Shown here one piece after another: positions 1 through 7,697 of a DNA stretch of 64,000 bases. Below the pieces are notes generated by a model. That model worked only from the letters and a program-made list of their open reading frames with translations, made no database searches and was not told the origin of the DNA. Made by a program: the position numbers and the translations under genes. Source of the stretch: Stagnimonas sp965279705 (lineage in GTDB: Bacteria; Pseudomonadota; Gammaproteobacteria; Nevskiales; Nevskiaceae); contig OZ257257.1 of assembly GCA_965279705.1 (NCBI GenBank), forward strand, positions 2,542,001-2,606,000, read 5' to 3'. Numbering within the stretch: position 1 is the first letter of the stretch; each line of letters starts with the position of its first letter.

Positions 1-181
1 AAGTGGCGGCAAGGTTGACTTCGAGATGGCCGTCGCCGGGCGTCCCAGGGTCGTCGGTGAGCATCGGTGGCCCGCCCGCGGCGTGCACTGTAGGTGTAGC
101 CAGACACATCGCCGCCGCCCACGCGATGCGGGTCAGCCATAGTGATCGGGAGCGCTGCTCTCGACTTCGGAAGCCCCTCAC
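1..181 (-). CDS. Exported protein with PMLTDDPGTPGDGH motif, N-terminal fragment
   Basis: This is the 5' end of a gene that runs off the left edge; about 60 codons are visible. The frame opens with a GTG at 181-179 that overlaps the TGA stop of the SMR gene as GTGA, the same coupling used at the other junctions of this operon. The N-terminus has arginines, then a hydrophobic stretch (WLTRIAWAAAMCLATPTVHA) that looks like a signal peptide with cleavage near VHA-AG. After it comes PPMLTDDPGTPGDGHLEVNL, a motif I recall from the N-termini of proteobacterial exported or outer-membrane proteins of unclear function. Alternative CTG and ATG starts lie further in, but neither has a visible Shine-Dalgarno sequence. 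The function cannot be settled from this fragment. Confidence 0.6.
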   Translation of the reverse strand, partial: MRGFRSREQRSRSLWLTRIAWAAAMCLATPTVHAAGGPPMLTDDPGTPGDGHLEVNLAAT

Positions 182-513
182 GACACCTTGGTCTCGAGCT
201 GCAAGAGCACGATGCCAAGGATGGTGAATAGCAGTCCTGCGGCTTTGGTCCAAGTCATGGACTCGTGGAAGATCAACACGCCGACCACGGCGACGAAGGC
301 GATGCCGAGGCCACTCCAGATCGCATACACCACACTGATCTCCATCTTCTGCACCAAGTGCGCGACCAGCACCAGCGCCGTGCCGAATCCCCCTGCCACG
401 CCGACCCAGGCCCAGGGCCGCGCCCAGCCGTTGGCGAGCTTCAAGCAGCTGGTGCCGACCAGCTCGGCGAGGATGGCGATGGTGAGCAATACCCAGGGAT
501 TGATGCTGTTCAT
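178..513 (-). CDS. SMR-family small multidrug efflux transporter
   Basis: The 111-residue protein has four hydrophobic helices and the small multidrug resistance signature. A membrane Glu at residue 17 in the context AILAELVGT is equivalent to Glu14 of EmrE, which couples proton and substrate binding. Members work as dimers in the inner membrane and export cationic drugs, guanidinium or polyamines; the substrate here is unknown. The length is typical of the family. Its ATG overlaps the TGA of the upstream cupin gene (ATGA, 510-513), and its own stop overlaps the GTG of the next gene, so it is translationally coupled on both sides. Its place in an operon with an outer-membrane lipoprotein and a lipid-type reductase suggests a native metabolite or lipid-related substrate. 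That is inference. Confidence 0.85.
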   Translation of the reverse strand: MNSINPWVLLTIAILAELVGTSCLKLANGWARPWAWVGVAGGFGTALVLVAHLVQKMEISVVYAIWSGLGIAFVAVVGVLIFHESMTWTKAAGLLFTILGIVLLQLETKVS

Positions 514-1499
514 GTCGCGGCCTGACTGCGCTCGGACACAGCGCTCATTCGATGGCAGGTGCAGTTGCCCCAGCGGTAAAGATGCAGCCGGTGCAAGAGG
601 CTGCGGGTTTCCGAGGGCAGGCCGCCAGCCAGGATTTCCCAGGGCGTGAGGCCAAACACGGCGAGACTGATCGAGGGCATCAGTGACACCACGGCATGCC
701 AGGTCTTGCTCGGCACGAAGAGCGCATCGCCAGTCTCCACCCGCGCATACAGACCCTGCGCCCTCGCGAAATGCGCGCTTTCCACCGGCTGCTCGTCGAG
801 CCGCGAGATATCGATGTCGCTCAGTGTTGCGCCCCAGTCATATTTCTTGGAGCGGCATAGGTGTTCGTTCTGGTCGGGCGGGAAGAACAGGAACTCCTTG
901 ACGCCGCTGACCTGGCAGAACCAGTTGTTGGGAAAGTCGTAATGCAGGCCGGTGACCGTATTGGCGGGGCCGATGAAGGTGTATTCCCAGGTACGCCGCA
1001 GGCTTGGCCAGAGCTGGCCGATGGCGAAGTCTGCCCGCAGCTCGGGAAACTCCTTGAGGATGTGCCACTGCGCGAGATACACCTCGTCGGGCGTGAAGCG
1101 CTTGAGATGGCCCCAGTCGAGATGAAAGCGCTCATCCGGCGCCAGCATCAGTCGCCGACGATTGGGCAGGAGGCCGATGTCGTCGATGCGTTCGTTACGA
1201 ATAGTCTCTGCCGCTGCCGCTAGGCGGCGCAGGTACGGTGCGACCGGCTGGATCATCGGCTCGCGGGTGATGCCCTGTTCCACCAGTCCGTTCTGGAAGC
1301 TGGTGACCACGGCGCTGCCATCGGGTCGCCTGAGCTGCGCGAGTTTTTCAAACGTCCAGTTCTGCGAGGCGGGCCAGTTTGCGAGTGCGCCCTTCACCAA
1401 CAGGGGGCGGCTACGCGGCTTGAAGCCGCCCTGCGCTTCGAGGTCGCGCCATTGCACGGTTTCGACTTGCTGAAATGTGGGGCCATGGTACTCGCTCAT
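510..1499 (-). CDS. JmjC/cupin-8-type Fe(II)/2-oxoglutarate oxygenase-like protein
   Basis: The 329-residue protein has the layout of FIH-like cupin_8 proteins. An N-terminal segment reads PLLVKGALANWPA, and the double-stranded beta-helix core carries HxD (His186-Tyr-Asp188 in TGLHYDFPNN) and a distal His268 in PSKTWHAVVS. Together these make a complete iron-binding facial triad, so the protein is probably catalytic. Family members hydroxylate proteins or small molecules using 2-oxoglutarate and oxygen; the substrate is not predictable. The start codon overlaps the stop of mlaA (ATGA, 1496-1499) and the stop overlaps the SMR start. It is the only soluble oxygenase in an otherwise envelope-related operon, which makes modification of a lipid or envelope compound a reasonable guess. 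Confidence 0.75.
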   Translation of the reverse strand: MSEYHGPTFQQVETVQWRDLEAQGGFKPRSRPLLVKGALANWPASQNWTFEKLAQLRRPDGSAVVTSFQNGLVEQGITREPMIQPVAPYLRRLAAAAETIRNERIDDIGLLPNRRRLMLAPDERFHLDWGHLKRFTPDEVYLAQWHILKEFPELRADFAIGQLWPSLRRTWEYTFIGPANTVTGLHYDFPNNWFCQVSGVKEFLFFPPDQNEHLCRSKKYDWGATLSDIDISRLDEQPVESAHFARAQGLYARVETGDALFVPSKTWHAVVSLMPSISLAVFGLTPWEILAGGLPSETRSLLHRLHLYRWGNCTCHRMSAVSERSQAAT

Positions 1500-2203
1500 G
1501 GTGCGTTCTCCATTGCAAGGTCAGCCCGTCGCGTTGGCTCTGGCTGCAAGCGCTCCGCCCGCTCTTGCAGATAGGTTTGGCGCACGAAGGCATAAGGATC
1601 GGGGGCGTTCTCGATGGCGTCTTCGGTGCCCAGCTCGTGCGTGCGCGTATCCAGCAAATCGCCGCCTGTCAGCGAGAGATCGGTTCTGAGTGGAACGTAG
1701 CTGCCGAGCTGGAAGGGCGCGTCGGCGAGAAGACCGACAACATCCCGGTTGGTGCTGGGGCCGAGCAGCGGCAGCATCAGGAACCAGCCTTCTCCGATGC
1801 CCTGCCGGCCGAGCGTCTCGCTGAAGTCCTTGTGATGGCGCGGCATCCCCGCATCGCTAGCCACATCCATCAGGCCAGCGAAGCCGGCGGTGGAGTTCAG
1901 CAGGAAGCGCCCGGTGTCGCTGGCGGCCTGCTTCAGCTGGCCCTGCAACAGGTCGTTGACGATGGTGCGCGGCTCGTCGAGGTTGCTGAAAAAATGGCTG
2001 ACGTCGCGCTGCGCCACCACCGGCGTGACGGCGTGATAACCCTCGGCCAGCGGCTGGAACAGGAACTGGTCGGTGATGACGTTGAAGCCGAACACCACGC
2101 GGTTGACCGGTTCGAGCGGATCGTTCGGCGCGTCCAGCTGCATGTGGGCGCAGCCACCTACCAGTACGGCGCTGCACAGGGCCGGAGCCAGCGCGGGTTT
2201 CAC
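1496..2203 (-). CDS. mlaA: MlaA/VacJ-family outer-membrane lipoprotein
   Basis: The 235-residue protein starts at a GTG (2203) that forms a GTGA overlap with the stop of the upstream reductase gene. A longer open frame to 2650 exists but is only antisense-like extension inside the neighbour. A short signal peptide ends in the lipobox LVGGC. The family core is clear: NDPLEPVNRVVFGFN, then HFFSNLDEPRTIVNDLLQG, FLLNSTAGFAGLMDVASDAG, FSETLGRQGIGEGWFLMLPL and LGPSTNRDVVG. MlaA sits with porins in the outer membrane and removes mislocalised phospholipid from the outer leaflet, passing it to MlaC. Here it is not next to mlaFEDCB but is embedded in a lipid-type operon, so it may serve a specialised lipid route. 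Confidence 0.88.
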   Translation of the reverse strand: MKPALAPALCSAVLVGGCAHMQLDAPNDPLEPVNRVVFGFNVITDQFLFQPLAEGYHAVTPVVAQRDVSHFFSNLDEPRTIVNDLLQGQLKQAASDTGRFLLNSTAGFAGLMDVASDAGMPRHHKDFSETLGRQGIGEGWFLMLPLLGPSTNRDVVGLLADAPFQLGSYVPLRTDLSLTGGDLLDTRTHELGTEDAIENAPDPYAFVRQTYLQERAERLQPEPTRRADLAMENAP

Positions 2204-3426
2204 TTGAAGTCGCTCATCATCTGTTCGAGCAGCGACAGACCCTCGGTGCTGCGGATGCAGCCGCCGATGTAGGAGGGAAAGCTCGGCGGAAGCTCGAACC
2301 CTTCCGCCATCAGCCGCTGGTTGTCGAACTGGTAGTTGAGCAGCGAAAAGCCGCCGTAGAGCTTCACCGCCTTGGTCACCAGCCGGCGGTTGGCAATGCC
2401 CAGGCGCGCCTTGAAATCCGGCACCAGCGAGGGGATGTCGCTCTCCTTGATCTGCGTCCAGGAACTGGCCAGCGAGGGAATGTGGCGGGCATCCGACATG
2501 GCTTTTTCGATGTCGCGGAAACTGGCGCACTGGCTGCCGGCGGAGATGTGGTACAGGTCGCTGCTGAGCTGCTCCTTGAAGGTCAGCAGCAGCAGCGCCT
2601 TGGCGCAGTAGTCCACCGGGATCACGTCCACCGTCTCGTCCAGACTGCACATGAAACGACCCAGATCCTGCGCCATGCGGAATACCCAGAAGATACTGCT
2701 CGAGGGATTGCAGCCGAGTTGGCTGTGACCAACAACTATCGAGGGCCGCGCCACCACCAGCGGCAGTCCGGGGATGGCTTTCATCTGCCGCTCGGCCTCG
2801 GCCTTGGAGGCGGTGTACGGCACCAGATGCGCGGCACTCTCCGGCAGCTTCCAGCTCTCCGCCACCGGCGAGACCTTGCCCGCACCGCAGGCCATGGCGG
2901 TGCCGATGTGTACGAAGCGTTGCAGCGAGGGGCTCTTGGCCATGCGCCGCGCGAACGCCACGGTGCCATCCACATTCACCGGCCAGATGCCGGGGTGATT
3001 ACCGAAGGAGGCAACGGCCGCGCAGTTCATCACATGCGTCACGCGGTTCAGCCGCTTGTCGTCGGCAAAGGCGGCGACATCGGCCAGATCGCCGAGCAAT
3101 ATCTGATGTGTGCCGAGCTGATCCAGCGGTGCCCGGCTCGACTCGAAGCGGCGCAGCGATTCGAGCACCCGCTGCAAGCCCTCCTCCACGGTCTTGGCCC
3201 GCACCAGGAACAGCAGATCGTCGACACGGCCGCTCTCCATCGCCGCGATCACGCAGGCGCCGCCGATGAAGCCGGTGGCACCGGTAATCAGCGTGAGCGT
3301 AGGCGGCGTACGCAGCTGCGCGTCGGGGCAAGGCGCCATCGCGGGCAGCTGGATCGGGGCTTTTTGGGGCTGGTCACCCGCCCACGGCCTAGTCGGGGTT
3401 CTGGCTTGGGGATGAAACTGTTGCAT
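2200..3426 (-). CDS. NAD(P)-binding thioester-reductase-like / male-sterility-type protein
   Basis: The protein has about 408 residues from the ATG at 3426, which has AGGAG four bases upstream. An ATG at 3465 in the same frame has no Shine-Dalgarno sequence, so the shorter form is preferred. A Rossmann motif (TLITGATGFIGG) is followed by LLFLVRAKTVEEGLQRVLES, typical of the NAD_binding_4 (thioester reductase, fatty acyl-CoA reductase, male sterility) family. The extended-SDR catalytic pair Tyr-x-x-x-Lys is present in VPYTASKAEAERQ. Such proteins reduce acyl thioesters to aldehydes or alcohols, or act as sugar/steroid-type epimerases. It is first gene of the five-gene operon, stop overlapping mlaA (GTGA). 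The substrate is unknown. Confidence 0.75.
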   Translation of the reverse strand: MQQFHPQARTPTRPWAGDQPQKAPIQLPAMAPCPDAQLRTPPTLTLITGATGFIGGACVIAAMESGRVDDLLFLVRAKTVEEGLQRVLESLRRFESSRAPLDQLGTHQILLGDLADVAAFADDKRLNRVTHVMNCAAVASFGNHPGIWPVNVDGTVAFARRMAKSPSLQRFVHIGTAMACGAGKVSPVAESWKLPESAAHLVPYTASKAEAERQMKAIPGLPLVVARPSIVVGHSQLGCNPSSSIFWVFRMAQDLGRFMCSLDETVDVIPVDYCAKALLLLTFKEQLSSDLYHISAGSQCASFRDIEKAMSDARHIPSLASSWTQIKESDIPSLVPDFKARLGIANRRLVTKAVKLYGGFSLLNYQFDNQRLMAEGFELPPSFPSYIGGCIRSTEGLSLLEQMMSDFK

Positions 3427-3574
3427 GGGACTCCTCACGGCAGCACTGCAAACCGTTGTTTGCATGGCAGCAGTAGAGACCCGGCGAGTTAAGAAACTAT
3501 TAGCGTTTGCAGCGACGGTTTTGCGGTGGTGATGAAGGCACCAAGGGCGCGCACTGATGGCGCCGTCGCTGCCT

Positions 3575-4894
3575 TCAGGCCTTGAGGGACAGCATGGGGA
3601 GTTCGATCCGCACCACCAGCCCGACGCCGTTGGCGCCGTCCTCTAGCGCGATACGGCCACCATGCCGCTCGACGACCTGCCGGACAATGGCGAGGCCAAG
3701 GCCAGTGCCGCTGGAATCTGCACTGCCATCGCGCACGAAGCGCTCGAATACGGCCTGCCGGCGCTCGGCGGCAATGCCGCAGCCAGTATCGGAAACCCGC
3801 AGAGTGGCCAGCGCACCCCGCACCTGCAGCGAGACATCCACCCGACCACCTGCGGGCGTGTGCCGAATGGCGTTGTCGACCAGATTGGTGATGAGGCTGC
3901 GCAGGTCCTCGCCGTCGCTTTCAATCATGCAGGGCTGGCTATCGACCAGGCCGAGATCAATCTGCTTGTGCGCCGCCAGGGGATACAACTCCGCCAGCAC
4001 CGTTTTCAGCAGGCTCTCGAAATTCAGCGATACCTTCTGCAAGGGCTTTTCGCGATCTGGTTCGCTACGGGCTAGGGCCAGCAGCTGCGTCACCAGCCGG
4101 GTGGCACGCTCCACACCGCTTTTCAGACCATCGAGCGCTTCGGCTTGTTCCTGCGCATCGCTGGCCTGCTGCGCCCTTTGCAACTGCAAGCCGACAACCG
4201 TGAGGGGTGTGCGCAGCTCATGGGCGGCGTCGGCCAAAAAGGCCTGCTGCTTGCGCGCGGCCTCGGCCTGCCGCGCCAGCAGGTCGTTGAGCGCGCCGAT
4301 CACCGGCACCAGCTCACGCGGTACATCGTCCACCTGCACCCGCGCCTGCTGCTGCGGCCCGCTGCGCTGCAACTGTTCGGCCAGGGATCTGAGCGGCCGG
4401 AGCAGGCGCGAGATTGCCCAGGAGGCGAACAGCGCCACCAGTGGCAGGATGATGAGCAGCGGCAACAGCAGCCGGGCGGTGCTTTCCAGTGCAATGTCCT
4501 GACGTGCTTCCACTTCCTGGGCGACCTGCAACAGGCCGCCGTCAGCTGTGCTGCGGGAATAGCTGCGCCAATCCTTCGAATCGCCGGTGTGATTGGCAAG
4601 CCCAGACGCGGTTGGTGCAGGGGCTGGTTCTTTAGGTCTGGAGGTGTAGCGCAGCTGCCCTGCGCGGTCCCAAAGCTGAATGACGATATCGTCCTCCGAC
4701 TCTTCCTGGGTCGGCTGTTCGCGGCTTGAGAGCATCTGTGGCGTGAGGTTGTCTCCGATGTCCTGCAGGCGGTCATCGAACAGCTCGTCGAACTCCTCAA
4801 TAGCCTGCCAATACAGGCCGACGACACCGACCAGCCCCCCCAGCAAGACGCTGGCGAGCAGAGTGACGACCAGTCGGCGGCGCAGCGAGGTCAC
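3575..4894 (-). CDS. Two-component sensor histidine kinase (QseC/TctE-like)
   Basis: About 439 residues from a GTG at 4894 that has GGAGG upstream and starts five bases after the response-regulator stop; a longer frame to 5026 lies inside the regulator gene. The N-terminal helix (LVVTLLASVLLGGLVGVVGL) and a second helix near residue 165-190 bracket a short periplasmic 2CSK_N-type domain. A HAMP-like linker follows, then the HisKA box with phospho-His in DAAHELRTPLTVV, the N box NLVDNAIRHTPAGG, and G boxes DTGCGIA and GTGLGLAIVRQV. It is a complete inner-membrane kinase that should phosphorylate the adjacent regulator. The signal is not identifiable. Confidence 0.9.
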   Translation of the reverse strand: MTSLRRRLVVTLLASVLLGGLVGVVGLYWQAIEEFDELFDDRLQDIGDNLTPQMLSSREQPTQEESEDDIVIQLWDRAGQLRYTSRPKEPAPAPTASGLANHTGDSKDWRSYSRSTADGGLLQVAQEVEARQDIALESTARLLLPLLIILPLVALFASWAISRLLRPLRSLAEQLQRSGPQQQARVQVDDVPRELVPVIGALNDLLARQAEAARKQQAFLADAAHELRTPLTVVGLQLQRAQQASDAQEQAEALDGLKSGVERATRLVTQLLALARSEPDREKPLQKVSLNFESLLKTVLAELYPLAAHKQIDLGLVDSQPCMIESDGEDLRSLITNLVDNAIRHTPAGGRVDVSLQVRGALATLRVSDTGCGIAAERRQAVFERFVRDGSADSSGTGLGLAIVRQVVERHGGRIALEDGANGVGLVVRIELPMLSLKA

Positions 4895-4898
4895 GCGA

Positions 4899-5561
4899 TC
4901 AGCCCTCCTTGGGCACGAAGTAGCCCACCCCACGGGCATTGCCAATGAACTCAGGCGACAGCTTCCGGCGCAGGGCATGAACGTGCACTTCCAGGGCATT
5001 GCTGGCAATGCCTTCGTCCCAGCCATACAGGCGCTCGACCAGCTGCTCCTTGGTCCAGACCCGGCCGGGCCGCTCCAGCAGGGCGGTCAACAGGGCGAAC
5101 TCCCGGCGCGTGAAGCTCACCGGCTTGTCCTGATAGCGGCCCTCTCGCAAGGCAAGGTCGATGTGTAGCCCCAGATGTTCGATGCCGGGCTGCGAGCTAC
5201 CGACGCGGCGGCGCCCGAGCGCACGGATGCGCGCCAGCAGCTCGTCGAGATCGAAGGGTTTGAGCAGATAGTCGTCGGCACCCGAGTCAAGGCCCTTGAC
5301 CCGATCCTCCACGGCGTCGCGGGCGGTGAGGATCAGCACCGAGGTTTCCATGCCTTCACGGCGCGCATCCGCTAAAACCCTCAAGCCATCGCGTCGTGGC
5401 AAGCCCAAGTCCAGCACCACCAGTTCGTAGGGGGTCGCCTGCCAGTGCGCTGCCGCGGCAATGCCATCGCGCACCCAGTCCACCGCATGCGCGTGCTGAA
5501 CGAGGCCTTTGCTCAGCGCATCGCCGAGCATCGCATCGTCTTCTACCAGCAGAATTCGCAT
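4899..5561 (-). CDS. OmpR/PhoB-family response regulator (QseB/PmrA-like)
   Basis: The 220-residue protein has a complete receiver domain: the acidic pair in LLVEDDA, phospho-acceptor Asp51 in VVLDLGLPRRDG, Thr in ILTARD and Lys in LLKPFD. It is followed by a winged-helix DNA-binding domain with FTRREFALLTALLERPGRVWTKEQL and the C-terminal hairpin ARGVGYFVPKEG. The order is QseB/PmrA/TctD-like. It is the first gene of the pair; the kinase starts four bases after its stop. A direct-repeat box with 11-bp spacing lies about 110 bp upstream and could mediate autoregulation. Confidence 0.93.
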   Translation of the reverse strand: MRILLVEDDAMLGDALSKGLVQHAHAVDWVRDGIAAAAHWQATPYELVVLDLGLPRRDGLRVLADARREGMETSVLILTARDAVEDRVKGLDSGADDYLLKPFDLDELLARIRALGRRRVGSSQPGIEHLGLHIDLALREGRYQDKPVSFTRREFALLTALLERPGRVWTKEQLVERLYGWDEGIASNALEVHVHALRRKLSPEFIGNARGVGYFVPKEG

Positions 5562-6157
5562 TGGATCTGAACCGTAGTCACGCGCTGAGATTGATGTCCG
5601 TTAACCGCTGAAGCATAGAGAGGGTAGACGATGCGCACATTGCTGAATAACGAGAATGGCGACGTAAAGTTAAGGCTTCGTTAGCGGGTTCCCCAGGACT
5701 TTTCAGTGGCTCCGGCAATCGAAAGAAGCGATGACAAAGTGCTCTCACCACGATTGCGGTGTGCTGCCTAAATCACGGCTTTGGTGCGTCGATGAGGGTT
5801 TTCATGTCTTTCCCAATGGCCGACGCTGGTTGCGCCCGGTGCTTGCAGCTTTGTTGGACGCGCTGAACCGACATAGAGCGGCGCAGCCGCAACTGCTTCA
5901 ACGAGCTACAACTCGTGGGATGGGAAAATCAAAAATGGAGCCCACGAGCAATCGGATTGTTGAGCAATTGCATGGGCTTCGTAACGCTTAGCCGACCCGA
6001 CGACTCTCATTCAAAGCTGCCTAACACCATTGCTAACTGAAGGACCGCTTTTGGCACCTAGTCGTCTTCCGCATCGTGCGGGAGCCAGCCATAGCGGTTG
6101 TTGGAGTCAATGAGCATCAGCGCGACTCGCGGTATGAGCCATGTAGGCATTAAAAGC
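5562..6157. other. Intergenic region with no convincing gene
   Basis: This 596-base gap separates the response-regulator start from the end of pepA. One plus-strand frame (5731-5991, 86 codons) opens here but has no recognisable domain and no good ribosome-binding site. A minus-strand frame ends at 6058 with a tail (ALMLIDSNNRYGWLPHDAEDD) that reads like real protein but is cut off by the pepA 3' end, so a decayed gene remnant is possible. An 8-bp inverted repeat, CTCGTGGG at 5912-5919 and CCCACGAG at 5941-5948, has no T-run and is not a standard terminator. Confidence 0.4.
5669..5683 (-). promoter_or_regulatory. Candidate OmpR-family direct-repeat operator
   Basis: GTTA occurs at 5669-5672 and again at 5680-5683, exactly 11 bp apart. 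Read on the minus strand it is CTAAC-N5-CTTAAC, similar in form to PmrA/QseB boxes (CTTAA-N5/6-CTTAA). It lies about 110 bp upstream of the response-regulator ATG. The spacing fits two regulator subunits on one helical face; the sequence match is partial. Confidence 0.3.
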
Positions 6158-7663
6158 TCACTTCGGAAGCTGCTCGACGAGCGCATCCAGCAGGCGCACG
6201 CCAAAGCCGGTCGCGCCGCGCGGAATGCCCGGCTTGGGTCGCGTAGACCAAGCCGTGCCGGCGATATCGAGATGTGCCCAGCGAGTGCCTGCAGCGAAAC
6301 GCTCCAAGAACTTCGCGGCAGCTGTCGATGAGCCGGTGCCGGCCCCAAAGAAGCCGGGCGCGCCGACGTTCTTCACGTCGGCGATATCCGACTCGATCAT
6401 ATAGTCCTGCCGCTTGCTCAGCGGCATACGCCAGAGCCAGTCGCTGCTCTGCTCGCCTGCTGCGGTAAGGGCGCTCGCCAAGCCTTCGTCGGTGGTGAAG
6501 AGCCCTGCGTATTCCTCCTGCAGCGAGACCATGATTGCGCCAGTGAGTGTGGCGACGTCCACCAGCAGGCGCGGGCGGTGTTCCTTGATCAGATGGGTCA
6601 TTGCGTCCGCCATGACGATGCGGCCTTCGGCATCGGTGTTATCGACCTCTATGGTTAGGCCGGATAGCGATCGGATCACGTCGCCCGGCCGGAAGGCCTC
6701 GGCATCGATGAGGTTTTCGCAAATCGGAAGTGCGGCGACGACATTGACCGCCGCCTTGCGCGTCGCCAGCACGCGCAGCGCGCCGACCACCGCCGCAGCA
6801 CCGGCCATGTCGAACTTCATCTTGGCGATGCCCGGTGCCGCCTTGAGGTTGAGGCCGCCGCCGTCGAAGGTCAGACCCTTGCCCACCAGTCCGAGATCGT
6901 TGGCCGCACCCGCCTTGCCGCGCCATTGGCAGATCACCATGCAGGGCGGATTGATGCTGCTACGCCCGACCGCGAGCAGGCCGCCAGCCCCCATGCGCTC
7001 CAGCGCGCGCACGTCGAGCACCTTGACCTCGACGCCCAGCGACTTGAGCGCCTTGATTTCCTCGGCGAAGGATTGCGGCGTGAGGAGATTGGCGGGTGCA
7101 TCGACCAGCGCGCGCGCCCAGTTGACGGCGTCGCCCAACTCTCGACCACCGGTGCTGGCTTTCCAGTCGGCGGGCCGCAGCGCGAGCGACTTCACCTCGA
7201 AATAATCCTTGGGCAGCTGCTCGCGGTATTGGGTGCAGCGGTATGAAGCCAGGGTCGCACCCACCGCGAAGTGGCGCGCGGCGACGGCGGACTCGATGGC
7301 GACCGGCAGCAGCGCGCCAGCCAGCGCAGCCTGCTCGATGCGAAGCGCGCGCAGGCCATCGATTACGGCAGCGCCAGCACTTTCCCAGAAGGTCGCTTCC
7401 TCGTTTTTCGTGCCCGGCTTGCCACAGCCGATCACGATCAGCCGCGCCTGGGTGGTGCCGAAATCGACGCGCTCGCCGGGCTGCCCACGAAAACTGGCGG
7501 GCAGTGCTGGCAGCGGAACGCCGGCGATTCGCGCCTTCAGTTCGTGATCCACCAGCAGCACCTGCACTGGCGGCTTGCCGGCATCGGCCGCGCGGAGCAG
7601 GTTGCGGACCTCGAAGAGCTTGAGCGGCGCCAGGCTGCGGTTTGCTGCGGATGATTTGCTCAT
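6158..7663 (-). CDS. pepA: Leucyl aminopeptidase, M17 family
   Basis: The 501-residue protein has the M17 layout: a poorly conserved N-terminal macro-like domain (about 1-165) and a catalytic C-terminal domain. The signature NTDAEGR is intact within EVDNTDAEGRIVMADAMTH, and the metal/catalytic segment reads GKGLTFDGGGLNLK followed by KMKFDMAGAAAVVGAL. The enzyme is a hexameric, two-metal cytosolic peptidase that removes N-terminal Leu and similar residues; some PepA proteins also bind DNA. The usual DSGG/DTGG triplet reads DGGG here, a conservative variation. It lies 34 bases after the hydroxy-acid dehydrogenase gene on the same strand and may be co-transcribed. The symbol is given by family; paralogues such as PepB exist. 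Confidence 0.85.
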   Translation of the reverse strand: MSKSSAANRSLAPLKLFEVRNLLRAADAGKPPVQVLLVDHELKARIAGVPLPALPASFRGQPGERVDFGTTQARLIVIGCGKPGTKNEEATFWESAGAAVIDGLRALRIEQAALAGALLPVAIESAVAARHFAVGATLASYRCTQYREQLPKDYFEVKSLALRPADWKASTGGRELGDAVNWARALVDAPANLLTPQSFAEEIKALKSLGVEVKVLDVRALERMGAGGLLAVGRSSINPPCMVICQWRGKAGAANDLGLVGKGLTFDGGGLNLKAAPGIAKMKFDMAGAAAVVGALRVLATRKAAVNVVAALPICENLIDAEAFRPGDVIRSLSGLTIEVDNTDAEGRIVMADAMTHLIKEHRPRLLVDVATLTGAIMVSLQEEYAGLFTTDEGLASALTAAGEQSSDWLWRMPLSKRQDYMIESDIADVKNVGAPGFFGAGTGSSTAAAKFLERFAAGTRWAHLDIAGTAWSTRPKPGIPRGATGFGVRLLDALVEQLPK

Positions 7664-7697
7664 GGGTTTCTCGGATACGTTGTTTTCAAGAAGGGGC

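Noticed and set aside
5731..5991. 86-codon plus-strand ORF upstream of the response regulator
   Set aside because: No homology signal, no Shine-Dalgarno sequence; may be part of a decayed region.
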